A stretch of 64,000 nucleotides of DNA from Gordionus sp. m RMFG-2023 (GCF_954871325.1 NC_088776.1:30800508-30864507); one strand, 5' to 3'; positions 1 to 47,359 are shown, counted from the first letter of the stretch. Made by a program: numbers and translations. The notes: generated by a model not told the origin, from the letters alone.

Positions 1-1076
1 TTTGATTAGTTGGACTTTATATAGGTCACTGTCAACATCATAAATTTTATCAGATTCTAATTAGATGAATTTCAATTTACAGTGCAAACAGACATTTAGT
101 TATAAATACAATTGAATTTTAACAATAATGATATTCATCATCTGATAAAAATTTCCCATTTATAAGATGGGACAACTACTGTATCTATATTATATTATTC
201 CAGATGGAGGGATCTAAGTTAACATTTTGCAAAATATTTATACATAAACAATGTAATTTCTGTCATCACCTCAATCCATGCTCCCTCATGAAAAGGATTA
301 TTTCATAGAACTCTAATTTCAATAACATATTTTCAAGCCATCTAATATTTGATAATGAAATAGATTATTTACACTGTTAATTTCAATAACATATTTATTT
401 TCAAAATGCCAATTCTAACAAATTTAAATAATAACTAACAAAACTCTAAAAATAAACAGCTCATTTGGTTGATATACCACTAATATATTTCTTATGAGCC
501 TAATACCTAACAAATGTAACTGCCTATTATGTAGTAAATTTATTAAAGTAACTAAATAGGGGCTATTGCCACCTCATCAGAACCAGAAAATAGTGATAAA
601 ATAGGCGTGATAAAAGTTTAGCTTAATGGGTTCACGATAAAAGTTTTGCTAAAAAGTATTTGCTCCTGTTCGAAGTTTAGGTTTTGCGGAAATAAATTCT
701 CAATATTGTCTTCACTATAAATGTTTTGCGGAAAAAAATCCATGGAATTGCTTTAGCGATGTTACTTTGGCTCTAAAGTTTCTCTGCAATAAACGGCATT
801 AGAGTTCAAATTCCGTTAAAAGGTGTTTTACGATAGAAGTTTTGCTGAATACCATCAAAAAAACTATATAAAAATTAACAACAAATATTTGGAAAATTAA
901 AAATTTTGATTAGGTTATATTAAAAAATTTCTGGTGAATTTAGAGTATTTTTATAAGACTTTTACTAATTCTTGCTATTTATATCAAATGAAATCAAAAT
1001 TTTGAAAATATAGATTTTATTTTTATAATTAAACAAAGAGAGCACCATAATACACAAAAAGTAAATATAGAATAAA
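1..1076. other. AT-rich flank downstream of SRPK, no gene seen
   Basis: No coding region or RNA gene is visible. Between about 610 and 850 a loose phrase related to gataaaagttttgc recurs four times (near 609, 640, 717 and 831), which looks like the remains of a repeat. The SRPK stop codon lies at the right border. Confidence 0.5.
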
Positions 1077-35117
<34,041 letters not shown>

Positions 35118-35750
35118 ATTTTTTTGTTAAATCAAAATTAATATATCGAGATGAATTAAAAGAATAAAATAATCAAAGAGTAATAAATAAATATTTAAAA
35201 TAAATAACTTTAGGGGAATCAAATCGATCAAAATATAAGAATATATGGAAGCTAATGACAAATGTAAAATTTTTATCATTTAATTATATTTTACCTTCAT
35301 CGGGGTAAACAATAATACATTTATAATATCAAGGTATTGGAAAAAAATTTATTTTTATTATGACATTCAGATAAACTTTTTTCTCATAATGATTTTAATT
35401 ATTGTAGCTATAAATTATATACAAGTAATAATGATATTAATTGGACACCAAGCTAATACACCTCTCTAAGTTGTAATCCGATATAGGCCGCCGTTGTCTG
35501 CTATCTTGAATTGAAAATTAAGAAAATATAATAAACTAATTGAAATGTTATGTTAGTAGTAATAGAAATTTAATGTCAGGAATAATTCTTACAAATGATT
35601 TTTCTTTTATTTCATATTAAAAATTATATCCTTTTTCTTATTCAAATTCATATAATAATATAATAATGAAAATAAATATTTTACAAAAATAACAATAAAA
35701 ACAATTCACTACATATCATTTATCCCCACTAATATTTCGTTCGTATTCTA
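35118..35750. other. Upstream region of SRPK
   Basis: The AT-rich sequence 5' of the SRPK start codon presumably holds its promoter and 5' UTR. I see no clear core promoter element, no second gene and no transposon end. The Gypsy fossil begins at about 35.75 kb. Confidence 0.4.
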
Positions 35751-36963
35751 TTCGGATATCAATCTTGACTTGTAGTTTCTAACTTTTGTGCAAGACTTCC
35801 TTCAGCTTCTTGACTTCTATCATTTTGCTCCCTCTCTTTTAGCTTCCGTTCATCGTTATTGTTTACTATCCCTTAGGTTCTCTATTCTACTTCTTATTAG
35901 GTCATTTTCCTTAATTTATCTGCATGACGTATAATCGTTTACCCTCCATACTTACTTCATATCGTAGTGATCCAAATATGCTTTTAATATTGGCTTTTTC
36001 CCATTTTTTTTTCTTTATTATAGTAAACGCGCCACCATACATTTTCATTTATCTCGAATTTTTGAGTGTAGTTAACTTCTCTTTTTTTGTTTTCCCGTTC
36101 GAATATTTGGTCTAACAATCCTCTAGGTTTAATTTTTAGTAGTATTTAGGCGTGATTTTGTTCATTTTCTGCCCCTGGTGTATTTTGGTGATTGTTGAAA
36201 AAAATAGCTAGACTGGTTTCTAAAACCCCTCGTTGCTTTTATTCATGCTTTGTTTAAAGGTTCGAACTAAACGTTCAGCCATGCCGTTAGTCTGAGAATG
36301 GTGTGTACTTCCGTGCACTAATTTTATTCCATTATTTTTGACATCATTGAAGAATTGTGGTCCTTTTCAGAAACGATTATCTTAGGAGATCCGAATCTGT
36401 ATTTTTATCGTGATTTTGGTAGTACCAGTGATGGGAACTATTTCTGGCCAGCTACTCCTAGCATCTATCACTTCCAACCAATAATGATTTTGAAATGGTC
36501 CACCATAAACAATATGTACTAGGTGCCTTGGTTTTGGTCAATTTTGAATTCGTGTTTTTTGAGGCATATCGTGTAATTCCTGGAATTCTCTACATTTTTT
36601 GACCCATGTTTCTATATCTTGGTCTATATTAGGCCACCACGCGTTTTGTCTTGCTCTCATCTTCATTTTTACATTCCAATATCTCCTTGATATATCATGT
36701 CTAACACGTTTCGGTATTGTTGTGGTATTATCATTTTAGTTCTCCATAGTAAACAAACTCTCTCTGTTGTGATTTCCTCTCTTCTTTGGTTATATTAATT
36801 ATGTATCATAGTTTATTAGCCATCCGTCTATTGTATATCTGTATACTTTAGAGAGTACATCATCTTGCATTATGTTTCTTTCAATCTCGCTTGCATTTAA
36901 AGGTGTTTGTTCTCCCACCTGTATTTGATTTAATGTTGCTTCTTTTGATATTGTGGTTCCCTC

Positions 36964-39167
36964 CATGGATGTGAACCCTTCAACAAATAAAAAGGGTCCG
37001 GGTCCGGGTTCGGGTCCTGTTATAAATTTTTAAAGGACCCGGGTCCAGGGTTCGGGTCCAGGGAACATAAAAATAATGACTCAAAATAAGACTTTTTTTT
37101 CATTCATTTTTATTATACTCAATATATATACACATTCATAATTCAAAATGAAATAATTTAAATTTTAAATATTTTATTCAATCGAACGATCATAATATCT
37201 TCTAAAATATCATCCTTGAGATTTCCACGTAAATTAGACAATATGTATTTCAAAGAAGAAAATCCACGTTCTACGCTAACCTAAAATAGATAGTTATCTT
37301 TATAATATATAAATTATTGTACCTGTGTCGCCGGTACAGCCATGACGAATCTAGACAAGGTATACAATTCAGGATATATTAGAGAATTTTCCTCCCAGAA
37401 TGTTAAAATATTTTTATCCCTATTAATTCTCTTAACTTCTGAGAATTTTTCAATTAAAGATACAATCGATATTTTTTTCACCTTTCTATCTGATCCTGAT
37501 GATAATTTTATTTTTTTTTCTCTATCTAATAATAAAATTTCGAGATCGTCAATATTACTATCATCATTACTATCGCTACAACCATTAGATGTTGAAGCCT
37601 CCAATATATTGTTAATAATAGAGTTATGGTTATGCCATAAATCGTCGAGATGGTCTATTGCCATTTGCTTTTGCTCAATACTTAATAGAACTTGATATCG
37701 AGGATCTAAATATATTGAGGCATACACAACACTATTTTTCAAATATTGTTGCTCTCGTATTTTCATGTTTTCTAATATTTCGTATGAAAAGGAACTTGTA
37801 AATTTTTCTAATTCTAATCGACATCTCACCCATATGCCATAAAAATCGGATAAACACAACTGTTCTGACTGCAATCGTAATGTAGTAATTTTCAAAGGAA
37901 CCAACACCCTAGTAAGGTCTTTGATTTGATTCCAATCATCCTCTGACAAAATGATTTCACATGATCCTATAATAAAATCATCACTTAAATCTTTTAAACT
38001 TATTAATCGCTCTAGCATCATACAGTTTGAGGACCAACGGGTTGTGCAATCTAATATTGCCATTTGCCTTTTCATGGATTTTAATATTCGTACAATTGTA
38101 GGAGTTCTTAAATATTTAGCAACATCCCTTGCTTTGTCAATTATAGTTTTATAGATATTATTTTTGAGGGAATCATTAATAGCTAATTGTAGTGTGTGGG
38201 CTGCACATCTGATACAGTATATCTTCGTGGAAAAATCTTTTATTATCTCCGGTATGTCAAATTCACTAAAATTATTATCATCATTATTTATATCTATATC
38301 ATCCATTTCGTCCAATGAACATTCATTTAATAATTTAATAGATTTGACTAGATTAGCAGTAATGGTATAAACGTTTCTTAAAGGAATATGGAATTTATTT
38401 AAAGTTTCTATTATCATTCTTTTTATATTTTCAGAAGTTGAACTTTCTTTAATCTCCTTCATTGCTAAATTTCTTAAGATTATATTATTTCCTTTAATAT
38501 ATTGTATATTTATTCCTAAAATATTTCTCCCTAATCTTTGGGCGGAATCTATTTTTAATGAAATTAATTTGTTTTTTGTTTCTTTTATAATTTTTGCTTG
38601 TATTTTTTTCGATTCATCAACCACTAAGTCCTTAATTTTAAAACGTTTAATTGATGTTCCAATTGCCTTACTAATAGGATCAATAATTGTTTTTAAACCA
38701 GAATCCTCAATAATATTGAAAGGTCTTCCATTTATTGTAACAAGCTCAACTAAAGCATTCATCAAATTCTCCTCAGACATTTGAATATGAATGCTTTTTT
38801 TTAGGCAAAAAGCATATTATTAAATTTACATAATAAAATATTATTACTTACACTAGAAAATAATTTATGGTATCAATCTCTAAATAAAATGAAATGAAGT
38901 CCAGGAAGAAAATCAAAAGAAAAGCGCGAATATAAAATAAATGATTACACGAAAAAAATTAATAAAATTATAAAAGTTTTATATTATTTTTTAAAAATTA
39001 TATTTTTACATTATTTAAAAAAAAAATTTATTTGTTAAAATTTTTACCCTGAACCCTTGAACCCTCCACTTTTTAAAAGGTTTCGGGTCCGGGTTCGGGT
39101 TCAGCCAAAATACGAGGGTTCAGAGGGTTCAGAGGGTTCAGGGTCCGGGTCCGGGTTCACATCCCTG
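36964..39167 (-). mobile_element. hAT transposon, 2.2 kb, perfect 8-bp target duplication
   Basis: The flanks are GTTCCCTC on both sides (36956-36963, 39168-39175). The ends are CATGGATGTGAACCC and the inverted GGGTTCACATCCCTG. GGGTCCGGGTTCGG phrases lie just inside both ends (37000-37060, 39050-39160). It inserted into the Gypsy integrase/reverse-transcriptase region. The transposase reading frame is open across two exons, making this the best-preserved transposon in the window and probably one of the youngest. Confidence 0.92.
37158..38780 (-). CDS. hAT transposase, two exons, 526 aa
   Basis: Exon 1 is 38780-37323 and exon 2 is 37280-37158. The 42-nt intron has a GTACAA donor and a TTTTAG acceptor. 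Joining at VPATQ gives VPATQVSVERGFSSLKY, the hAT C-terminal dimerisation box with the catalytic glutamate. Also seen are CIRCAAHTLQLAIND, TTRWSSNCMMLERL and KIDSAQRLGRNILGINIQ, where the first catalytic Asp is expected. The second Asp normally lies in a TDN box before NMVKSI. Here the protein reads TITANLVKSI, so that box appears deleted and activity is doubtful. No BED zinc finger is present ahead of the Met used, so an upstream exon may be lost or missed. Confidence 0.85.
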
Positions 39168-41488
39168 GTTCCCTCTATAGGTAATCGAGATAGCATGTCA
39201 GCATTGGCTAGTTATCGACTACTTTTAAATTCTATTTCATATTGGTAACTGATAATAATGTCTATCTTTGTATTATGGAAGTAGATGTTGTTGATATATC
39301 TTTTCTTGGATGAAATAAACTCATTAATGGCTTGGGATCTGTTAACGTTCTTTTTCATGTATAAATTCTCTGAATTTTGTAACCCCAGGCAAGAGCTTCT
39401 CTTTCTATTTGGCTATAATTTTTCTCAGCTGCATTTACCTTTCTTGAGGCCAATGAAATTGGTCCCTATGGCTGACGCATATGTTGCTAATATAATGGGT
39501 AATTTTGGATCATAATATTGTAATATTGGAGTACTATTTATTTCTTGCTTTATTTTTTTATACGCGTCTTTGCATTCATTTGTCCATCTCCAAACTACTG
39601 CTTTTTATAATAATTTGTATAATGGTTTGGCTTTGTCGGATAAATTTGAAATAAATTTTGAATAGTATGTCTGAACTAGAAATGACTGTAATTGTTAAAA
39701 TTTGTTGGTTCTGGTGCTTTTTTTACTGCCTCAGTATTTTTTTCTGTAGTTGCAAAAAGTACTCGACATTTTGTTTGAAAAATTTACATTTTTCTATATT
39801 TAACTTGATTCCATTTTTTGTCTACAAGTACCTTTTTTAAATTTGTTTCGTGCTTCTCTCTACTTTTCACGATTATAACATCATCTAAATGACAAGCTAC
39901 TCCTTCAAAATCTTTTAATAAATTCTCGATGGTTCGTTGAAATATTTCTGGAGAAGACGCTACCAAAAGGTAGTCTTGTATATTTAAATAATCCTCTATG
40001 CGTATTGATTCAAGATATTTTTGGGACACTTCCCCCACTTTAATTCGAAAATAGGCAACTGAGAGATCCAATATTGAAAATTTCTCTCCTTTTCCCAAAC
40101 TGGCTAATAAATCTTGTGGTACTGGGTGATTTATAGTTCTTTTAAAATCCCCGCAAATTCGTAATGTTTTCGAACAATTACTATGGGTGATGCATAAAGT
40201 GAATGATTAAATTTTTCTATTACTCCTATTTTTACAATCTGTCTAAATCTTCTTCAACTTTCTCTTTTAATGCGTATGGTTAGGCCTGATTTGCAGAAAA
40301 TTAATTTCGCGTTTTTCACTTATATTTGTGCCTTAAAATCTTTCAAACAGCCCAATTCTTTGATAAATAATTGAGGAAATTCATTTTGTATATTAATGTT
40401 GTTTATTTGTATGGCCCTTTCAGGTATTTCAGTCATTTTTGGAAATTTAGTTATCCAGTTTATTCCAATTAGATTATTGTATATCCTTTTGTAATTGTGA
40501 GTAGTAGTTCTAATGTTCGTCCTTTACACTTTTACTATAGTCTGACCTAATAGTGGTTAGTCCCTGTATAGCTTTTAAGATTTAGCATAATTTGTTAATC
40601 CAGGACGATTAAGTTTATATTTCATTCTATTTCGTTTATTATGCTTACCCCAGTTCCAGTATCTAATTCCATTCTGATATCGTTGTTGTTTATTTTAATA
40701 TCCACCCATAATTCTGGATTATATTTGTATTATTAATAAAATTATACATTTATTATCTACAGAGGTACCCAATTTGCTTGCATTTATAACAAGTGGCATC
40801 CTCGATAAGAAATTTTTTCCTTCTATGGTTTCAAGGAATGACAGGGATTTGGTTTTTTGTAGCTCGCATTATATTTATTATATGATTTTGATTGTTTATC
40901 ATTTTCATTATTAACTTTTTTTAATTCTATTTGTATTATCATTAAGTTCCTATTCTAACTGAGCGATTTTAGTTTCATCATTTTGTATTAATTTTGTAAT
41001 TTTTATAGCTGTTTCTTCTGCAGCAGCTATTTGAATAGCTTTATTTATGTCTATACCATCCTTGTAATTTGTAAACTTTTAGGATTTTTTATTCCGAATA
41101 TAAATTTATCTCTTAATGCAGTATTTAAACTTTCCCAAATTCACAAGTCGTTGCTCATTTTCGAAGATTTTGTATGGTTTATTAATTTTCCCTCATTTTT
41201 TGATTATATTGATAAAAATTATATCTCTTTACAATTATATTAGGTTTGGAATAAAAAAAATTTGATTAAAATTTTATGTACCTCTTTGTTTCCCGGACTA
41301 TCCAAGTGCACATATTTTTACCAGTATTTTGTAAGTATCACATCCTATTGTTGTTAATAACATTGATTGATGTTAAATTTGGTTGTGTGTTTTGAAATTC
41401 TTTAAATAAGTCATACCAATTGTAACACAGGTTTGTATCCGGTAGACTTTTTATTGACTACGCCATTCTTGAAATGTAATGTTAGTAG

Positions 41489-42131
41489 TAGTGCTGTGAA
41501 GTAACGTCAAAAAAGTAACGCCATTCGTTACCTTCTTCTAGAGGTAACGAGTAACGGTAACGAGTTTCTTTTTTTGAGTAACGGTAACGCAAAACGTTAC
41601 TCAATACTTTATATTTTTTCTTAAAAAATATCAACAAAGAAAAACATATTTTATTGTATTATAAAATTACTTTTATTTATTTTTTAATTATTAATATAAA
41701 TAATTTAATCCGAGTTATTCATATTAACCGCTGCCTTCATTTTTATTTTAAATTCTCGTTGTTAAATTTTTTGTCGAAATTAATATTCAATCAGAATTCA
41801 AATTAAATGTTAATAATGATATTATTAATCTTATAATTTATTTTAAGAATATTATGTCCATAGTACTTACTTCTTCAGATGTAGATGATCTAACCCTTCC
41901 CTGGCCCTAATTTAAAATATATTTTAAACCAATAAGAAAGTTAATGGTACTAAGTCTACACTTTGGAAATGTAAATTATATCCCAACACAAATATTTCAA
42001 CCTCAATGTCCAGCAGTTCAAACTTAAAAAAGCATTTGAAGGTAAAAAGTTAAATTAATATATCATTATTTTAAATATTACTAAATAGAATAATATTTTG
42101 AAAAGCTTAATCATGGAAATTAAGATATAAG
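41489..42131 (+). mobile_element. Truncated hAT with a BED-finger remnant
   Basis: TAGTGCTGTGAAGTAACG at 41489 is a hAT-style left end, followed by GTAACGAGTAACGGTAACG phrases to 41600. Plus-strand remains at about 41930-42050 encode KSTLWKCKL followed by SSNLKKHL, the layout of a BED zinc finger at a hAT N-terminus. No right end was found. The next element starts at 42132. Confidence 0.6.
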
Positions 42132-42906
42132 TAGGGCTGTGTCGATATAAAATAACGGATCGGCACCAATATTTAGAATTTTCCAAAAATATCGGATCGG
42201 GTCTATACCTGTAAAAACAGCGATATTTTTACTTTTCTTTTTTTTGTTATTTTATTTTATGTTATGTATATTTATTTTAAATTATTATAATATTTTTTAA
42301 ATAATTTTTTTTAAACAATGCAAATGCATCCTTTAAATTTTATTCTTTTTTAAAATAGATTTATAGTATTTTAAAAGTTTTTTTTATTAAAATAGAAAGG
42401 AACACACAAAGTTTTAAAATCTTTTTAAATAATAACGCCAATTTTATTAATTATATTTTTAATAAAAGAATATTTTTAAATATGGTATCTGAATTATGGA
42501 AATATTTTACAAAAGACAAGGATAATTTTTCAAAATGCGTTATCTGTAATCATCTGAGTTTACCTTCAGTACGGCAGGGGATATAGATACTCCATATCGT
42601 AGAAGCTTATTGCCAGAAAATCTAGAGGTCTCGTATTTATTTTAAGAAACCTAATATTCTATAATTTTATATATTAAATACAATTTCATACTAACATAAA
42701 ATAGATATATTATCAAATATATGTTTTTTAAATTATAGTCTTAATTGTAGAAATAAAAAAATTAAATTAAATGCATAATTTGAATTTTGCATAAAAATTA
42801 TTGATTTCTTATTTGGTTCAATATAAATATCGGATCGGTATCAGTATCGCATCAGTTTTGGAGCAATATCGGTCGGATCGGTGAAAATATGTGGATCGGC
42901 GCCCTA
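42132..42906 (+). mobile_element. hAT relic, 775 bp, 8-bp target duplication
   Basis: The flanks are GATATAAG and TATATAAG (seven of eight). The ends are TAGGGCTGTGTCGAT and the inverted GATCGGCGCCCTA. CGGATCGG phrases lie at both ends. A plus-strand stretch near 42480-42570 reads MVSELWKYFTKDKDNFSKCV followed by ICN, which resembles the start of a BED zinc finger. The transposase body is deleted. Confidence 0.78.
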
Positions 42907-42914
42907 TATATAAG

Positions 42915-43189
42915 CAATTAAATTATGCTACAATATTGGGCTGGAAACCAACATTAAAAACCCAAAATTAACAAAATATTGGTGTTGGTTCAAAGTATTA
43001 TATTGAGTTTTTTATATCTTCTATTTCTTGTTTTAGTATTGCTATTGGTTTGACTATAATTGTTAATAAATTTAAAGAATAAAAAATAGTGTGTTAATCG
43101 AGATTGACTTTTTAAATTTTGTTTAACTTAAATTGTTTTTATTTTAAACATGTTAGCCTTTAACTATGTATTTCGTTTAAATTGTTTTT

Positions 43190-43235
<46 letters not shown>
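42915..43235. repeat. AT-rich spacer ending in a TA microsatellite
   Basis: No gene is seen in the spacer. A run of alternating TA covers about 43192-43231 and is a plain microsatellite. Confidence 0.7.
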
Positions 43236-43239
43236 ATTT

Positions 43240-45418
43240 TATATTTATTTTAGTATCATTTTTAGTTTTAGAATAAATTTATTATAAATAAAAATCAACC
43301 ACCGTTATTTCTATATAACATGGTGCCCCGCTTTGTATGATAACTCACGCACAATGATATATAAAAAAATCTCATATATATTGTGCATATGCCGATAAAT
43401 ATAAAAAATCAAAAAATTTTTCGGAATTATGTAATTATAAAAATTATTCGATATAAAGGACACATATAAGGTAAAAAAAAAATTATATGATTTTACAACG
43501 ACAATATATATATTTATGCTTATGTAAATAAAGTTTTAAAATAAAAATTTGCAATTTGGATAAAAAAAAAGTTACACAATATATATCTTTATGCTAATTT
43601 AAATGAAGTTTTAAAATAAAAATTTGCAATTTGGATAAAAAAACAAAATTGAATACATAACAGTGACAATATATATCTTTGCTAATTTAAATAAAGCTTT
43701 TAAAATAAAAATCTGCATTATGGATGAAAAAATTAGCATATCCTCCAACAGGGAAGTTAAGTTCCCAAAGTTGGAAGGATGCTTGACGGACATATATTTG
43801 GAGAGACTTGATGATTATTTCTCTCAAACAATTTTATCCGACTCAGTAAAAATTGAAACATTGATGAGCAATTTATCTGATGACCTATACGATAAAATTA
43901 AGTCATTATGTACTAAAGAAGATATCAAAGATTATAAAATTATTATTAAAAAATTAAAATTTTTATTACCCAGTCAAGATGTTTGGATATTGACTGGGAA
44001 GTTTAACCATGGTTCACAAGGTGTTAATGAATCTTTTTTGGATTGGTTTTTTAGACTGTCTAAGTTAAGTAGACAATGTAATTTTATTAATATTGAGAAC
44101 ATCTAGTTTAAATGACAATATAATAAATAAATTAAATAAAAATATTAACTACACATTAGACGAAATGATTGAAATAGGAAGAAAATTAGATAGTATTAAC
44201 ATTAAATCAGAAAGTGACAATGTTAATTATGTTTTTAATAGAGATAAAAAATTTAATAAAAATAATGACAATAATAGAAACAATGATAAGAATTTAGATA
44301 TCCAAAGTACTTCTAATAGGAATGAGATTAATAGTAACTATAATAGACCTAATTATTATTCGAGGCAAAATTTTGACAGTAGGAATAGAAATCATGGTGA
44401 TAACAATTTTAGTAATGTGGACGACAACAGGAATAGGAATTTTAATAACGTTAGAAACAATAACAATTATAATAATAACAACTATAGAATCAATCAGTAT
44501 AATGATAGTAACTATCAAAATTACAATTATCGGTATAACAATAGCAACAGAAACTTTCATAATAATAATCATCAATCTTATAAACTATGGTAGGAACAAC
44601 GCCTGGTTTAATTATAATCAGAGGAGACAGATTCAATGTGACGATCAAAATCATAATAATTACCTATCTTATAACAACAATTCAAGTAATTATGAAGGAA
44701 ACAACAGGTGGCATAATAATGATAACCAAAGAAAACAAATCGAATATGACGATCGTAATCGGTGGAAGGATTTTAATCAAAGAAAACAAATCCAGTATGA
44801 TAATCAAAACTACTACGATAGCAAATTGTAATATGAACATTGAAGAAGTTGGGGAAAATAAAGTTGACACTGCCAAAGACAATAATGATAATGATTTCAA
44901 TGTCAACAACCTGGCTGAAAATATAGACAAATGTAATGACAGTGCTTTTATGACTACTTTGAAATTAAATAATCTTACTATTACTATGCAGGTTGACACT
45001 GGATCAAAGTATACCATCATACCTCATGATATGGATAAAAAAATTGGTATAAGAGAAATGAAGAAATCCAGTTTGCGGCTTACAGCCTACAACGGAAACT
45101 TGATTAAAATCATCGGGAAAACTCAAGTTAAAGTAAGTTATGAAGGAATCACTAAATATTTACTAGCAGTACTTGTAGAGTCGAGAAAGAAGGCGTTATT
45201 AGGGCCTTTAAAAATATTTTAAATAAATTCATAGGAAATGTCGACACCAATTACGAAGACGAAATCAATAAACTTATTAAAGATTGTGAATCCAAATTGA
45301 CTAGCGAACCAATTTACAAAGTAAATGTCAAATTATATTTAAGATGTGACGCCCCCAACATAAAATAATACCACCAAGACGAATACCGTATTCAAAGATT
45401 GATCTTGTGGGCGAAGAA
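43240..45418 (+). mobile_element. Ty3/Gypsy LTR retroelement fossil, gag and protease part
   Basis: Plus strand. Gag-like sequence lies at 43720-44600, first a capsid-type region (FPKLEGCLTDIYLERLDDYF) and then a long Asn/Arg/Tyr-rich tail where a zinc knuckle would be expected. A retropepsin region at 44830-45220 has the motif QVDTGSKYTIIP. The start of the reverse-transcriptase region follows at 45340-45410 (PPRRIPYSK), where the copy is cut off by a hAT. The copy is incomplete and has a small number of breaks. No LTR pair was found. Confidence 0.8.
43495..43725 (+). repeat. Three tandem copies of an AT-rich unit of about 80-90 bp
   Basis: ACAATATATAT, a TTTATGCTAATTTAAAT-like stretch, AAAGTTTTAAAATAAAAAT and TGCAATTTGGAT recur three times. 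The last copy runs into the predicted start of the gag region of the Gypsy fossil, so the repeat forms the element's leader. Confidence 0.75.
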
Positions 45419-47295
45419 CAGACGCACCGGGGGGGGCAGGGGGACCATCTCCCCCCAAAGCCAAAAAATGCAGATGCCGATATTTTTCACAAATATTAGT
45501 GTTTATATTAATTTATATTTGTTAATATTTATTCCTATCTCATATAAAATATATATTTAATTACATTTATTTATCACATTCATCTATTAAATTATTTTAC
45601 CAATTAATTTCGATTTCAACTTTTCATTGGCGTAATATTTACCTAATATTTTCAAATTTCTAGTGGCGTAATATTTATCTACCATCTTCATATTTCTAGT
45701 CAAATAATAATTTTTCTGAAACTACTTGTCCAACAAGGAGTAAGAAAATGCAAGCTTCTCCTACGAGATGGAGTCTCCGCCATCAAGCAGTAACAACTTT
45801 TATGGAGTTAGAAGAACCGATTATTAATGCTATTACTGAAATATCACAATGGCCTGAAAGAAATATTTCCTCAGAAGCAAGAAAATTATTGGATTCAATA
45901 CTTATTTCAATTTTTATTTCTCATTAGAATGTATTATTTAATTATACAACTATTTTATGTAATACTTTTCAAAAACATGGCATTGACTTGATTAAGAAGA
46001 TCAGAATAGCGGAGAGCATTTTATTAGAACTCAAGGAAATTAGGGCTAATGTTGATGAAGAATTATAATTTTATATGTTATTGTTGAGTCAAAAGGAGAG
46101 CTATACGTGTTTAATATTTGCCTCACTCGATTTGCAGCAAGGCAAGCTCATCGTCAAAACATTAGTATAAGATCAGTAGAAAAGTATAATGAAACTATAA
46201 TCCAAATAAAGAATGGTTTTAAATTTATCATGCAGCACTTACCAATCTGCAGATATTACTTCCACAAAAGCCTTCCCAATCTTTTTCAGATGGTGATAGA
46301 AAAAAAATAATATTTGTTTGATGCCTTATTAGCTGAATAACTATGTTGAAAAGATTAACTAAGATATAGTCCCAAAAAATGCTATGGATGCTTTGTATAT
46401 TTTCAAACACATTTTAGATTTTATTCCCAATGTATTAAAATGATTATATATATATATATTAGCAACTCTTCCCAGAGAACATTCTCTTTTTTAAAAAGAA
46501 TAACAGAGCCCTGCAGACATACAATTTGCAGGGTACTGCCTGGATTTTTTTTTTAAAAATTTTCTTTCGGCCCGGCCCGGGTTTTTTTTAAAGAAATTAT
46601 ATTTATTTTTGATTTTTATAGCTAATTTCAAATATTTGGTTTTAAAATATATAGCCGGGCCCGGATAATTTTTTTAAAAAAAATCAGGCCCGGCCCAAGT
46701 GTTTTTTAAAAAAAATTTCGGACCCTGCCCGGGTGTATTTAAAAAATTAAAATACGGTCCGGTCCGGGAACCGGGCCTGCAGCTCTTTGACATACCTAAG
46801 AAGTACAACTTCTGAAAATGGATTGAATGGTTTGGATCTTTTAAATATTTATTGGCATTTGAGGCCAAGCAAGGATGCATAATTGAAAAATTAGCTCAAT
46901 CCCAACGAAGATTGGATTTTACATTGTAAATATAACACAAAATACAATTATTCCTAAGAAACATTTTGTGTGTTAATATTTATATTTCCAACATTAAATT
47001 TTTTTACTTTATATATAAATTTTAAAGGCTCAAAAAATTCAAATTTCTATTTTGGGCCATTTAAGAGATTCATGGTGGTTATATTCACTCTATATTTTTT
47101 AATTCACAATTATTTTATAGTTTTTTATGTGCCGGTTTATATATATAATTTTTTTATAATTCATATAATTTAAAATTGTATTAGAAATAGTTATTAATCC
47201 TAATAAATTTATGCTTGATATTTTTAAATAACAATAATATTTCTTAAAAAAATTTATTATCCCCCCCCCAGACCAAATTTCTGCATACGCGCCTG
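45419..47295 (+). mobile_element. hAT family A copy 2, without matching flanks
   Basis: The ends are CAGACGCACCGGGGGGGGC and the inverted CTGCATACGCGCCTG. The interior matches copies 1 and 3 over its length, including the CATCAAGCAGTAACAACTTT stretch near 45780 and the GC-rich block near 46530-46790. The left flank is the Gypsy fossil and the right flank is tRNA-like DNA. The flanking 8 bp (GCGAAGAA, CATTGCTG) differ, so this copy has been rearranged or recombined since insertion. The transposase is dead. Confidence 0.8.
46530..46790. repeat. GGCCCGGCCC repeat block inside family A copy 2
   Basis: It has the same GC-phrase and T/A-spacer make-up, and the same position, as in copy 1, but is roughly 100 bp longer. 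Confidence 0.72.
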
Positions 47296-47359
47296 CATTG
47301 CTGGGATTCAAAGCTATCTGATTCGTAGGCAACGCTCTTGCCGATAAGGTCACTGATGC
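47296..47359 (-). tRNA. Degenerate tRNA-Arg(ACG)-like sequence
   Basis: On the minus strand, ACCTTATCGGCAAGAGC resembles a D arm. TTGCCTACGAATCAGAT resembles an anticodon arm with loop CTACGAA (anticodon ACG). TTTGAATCCC resembles the 3' half of a T arm. The variable region and the 5' half of the T stem are missing, so it is a pseudogene or SINE head. It directly abuts the right end of hAT family A copy 2. Confidence 0.5.

Larger units (their letters stand above)
35750..41485 (-). mobile_element. Ty3/Gypsy LTR retroelement fossil, minus strand
   Basis: Reading on the minus strand: gag remains with a CCHC-like box CYKCKQIGYLC near 40750-40800; reverse transcriptase around 39784-40200, with the catalytic box region HLDDVII; and integrase at about 36200-36700 (TNGMAERLVRTF). 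Parts are in normal Gypsy order. It carries many breaks, looks old, and is interrupted by an intact-looking hAT (36964-39167). LTRs were not identified. Confidence 0.8.

Noticed and set aside
37342-38784. Four plus-strand open frames
   Set aside because: They are antisense shadows of the hAT transposase on the minus strand.
43322-43340. tRNA primer-binding site for the Gypsy fossil (TGGTGCCCCG)
   Set aside because: The match to a primer-binding site is weak and no LTR end precedes it.
44294-45020. Overlapping open frames on both strands
   Set aside because: These are shadows of the Asn-rich gag tail, whose repeated AAT/AAC codons leave the other frames open with Ile/Val-rich nonsense.
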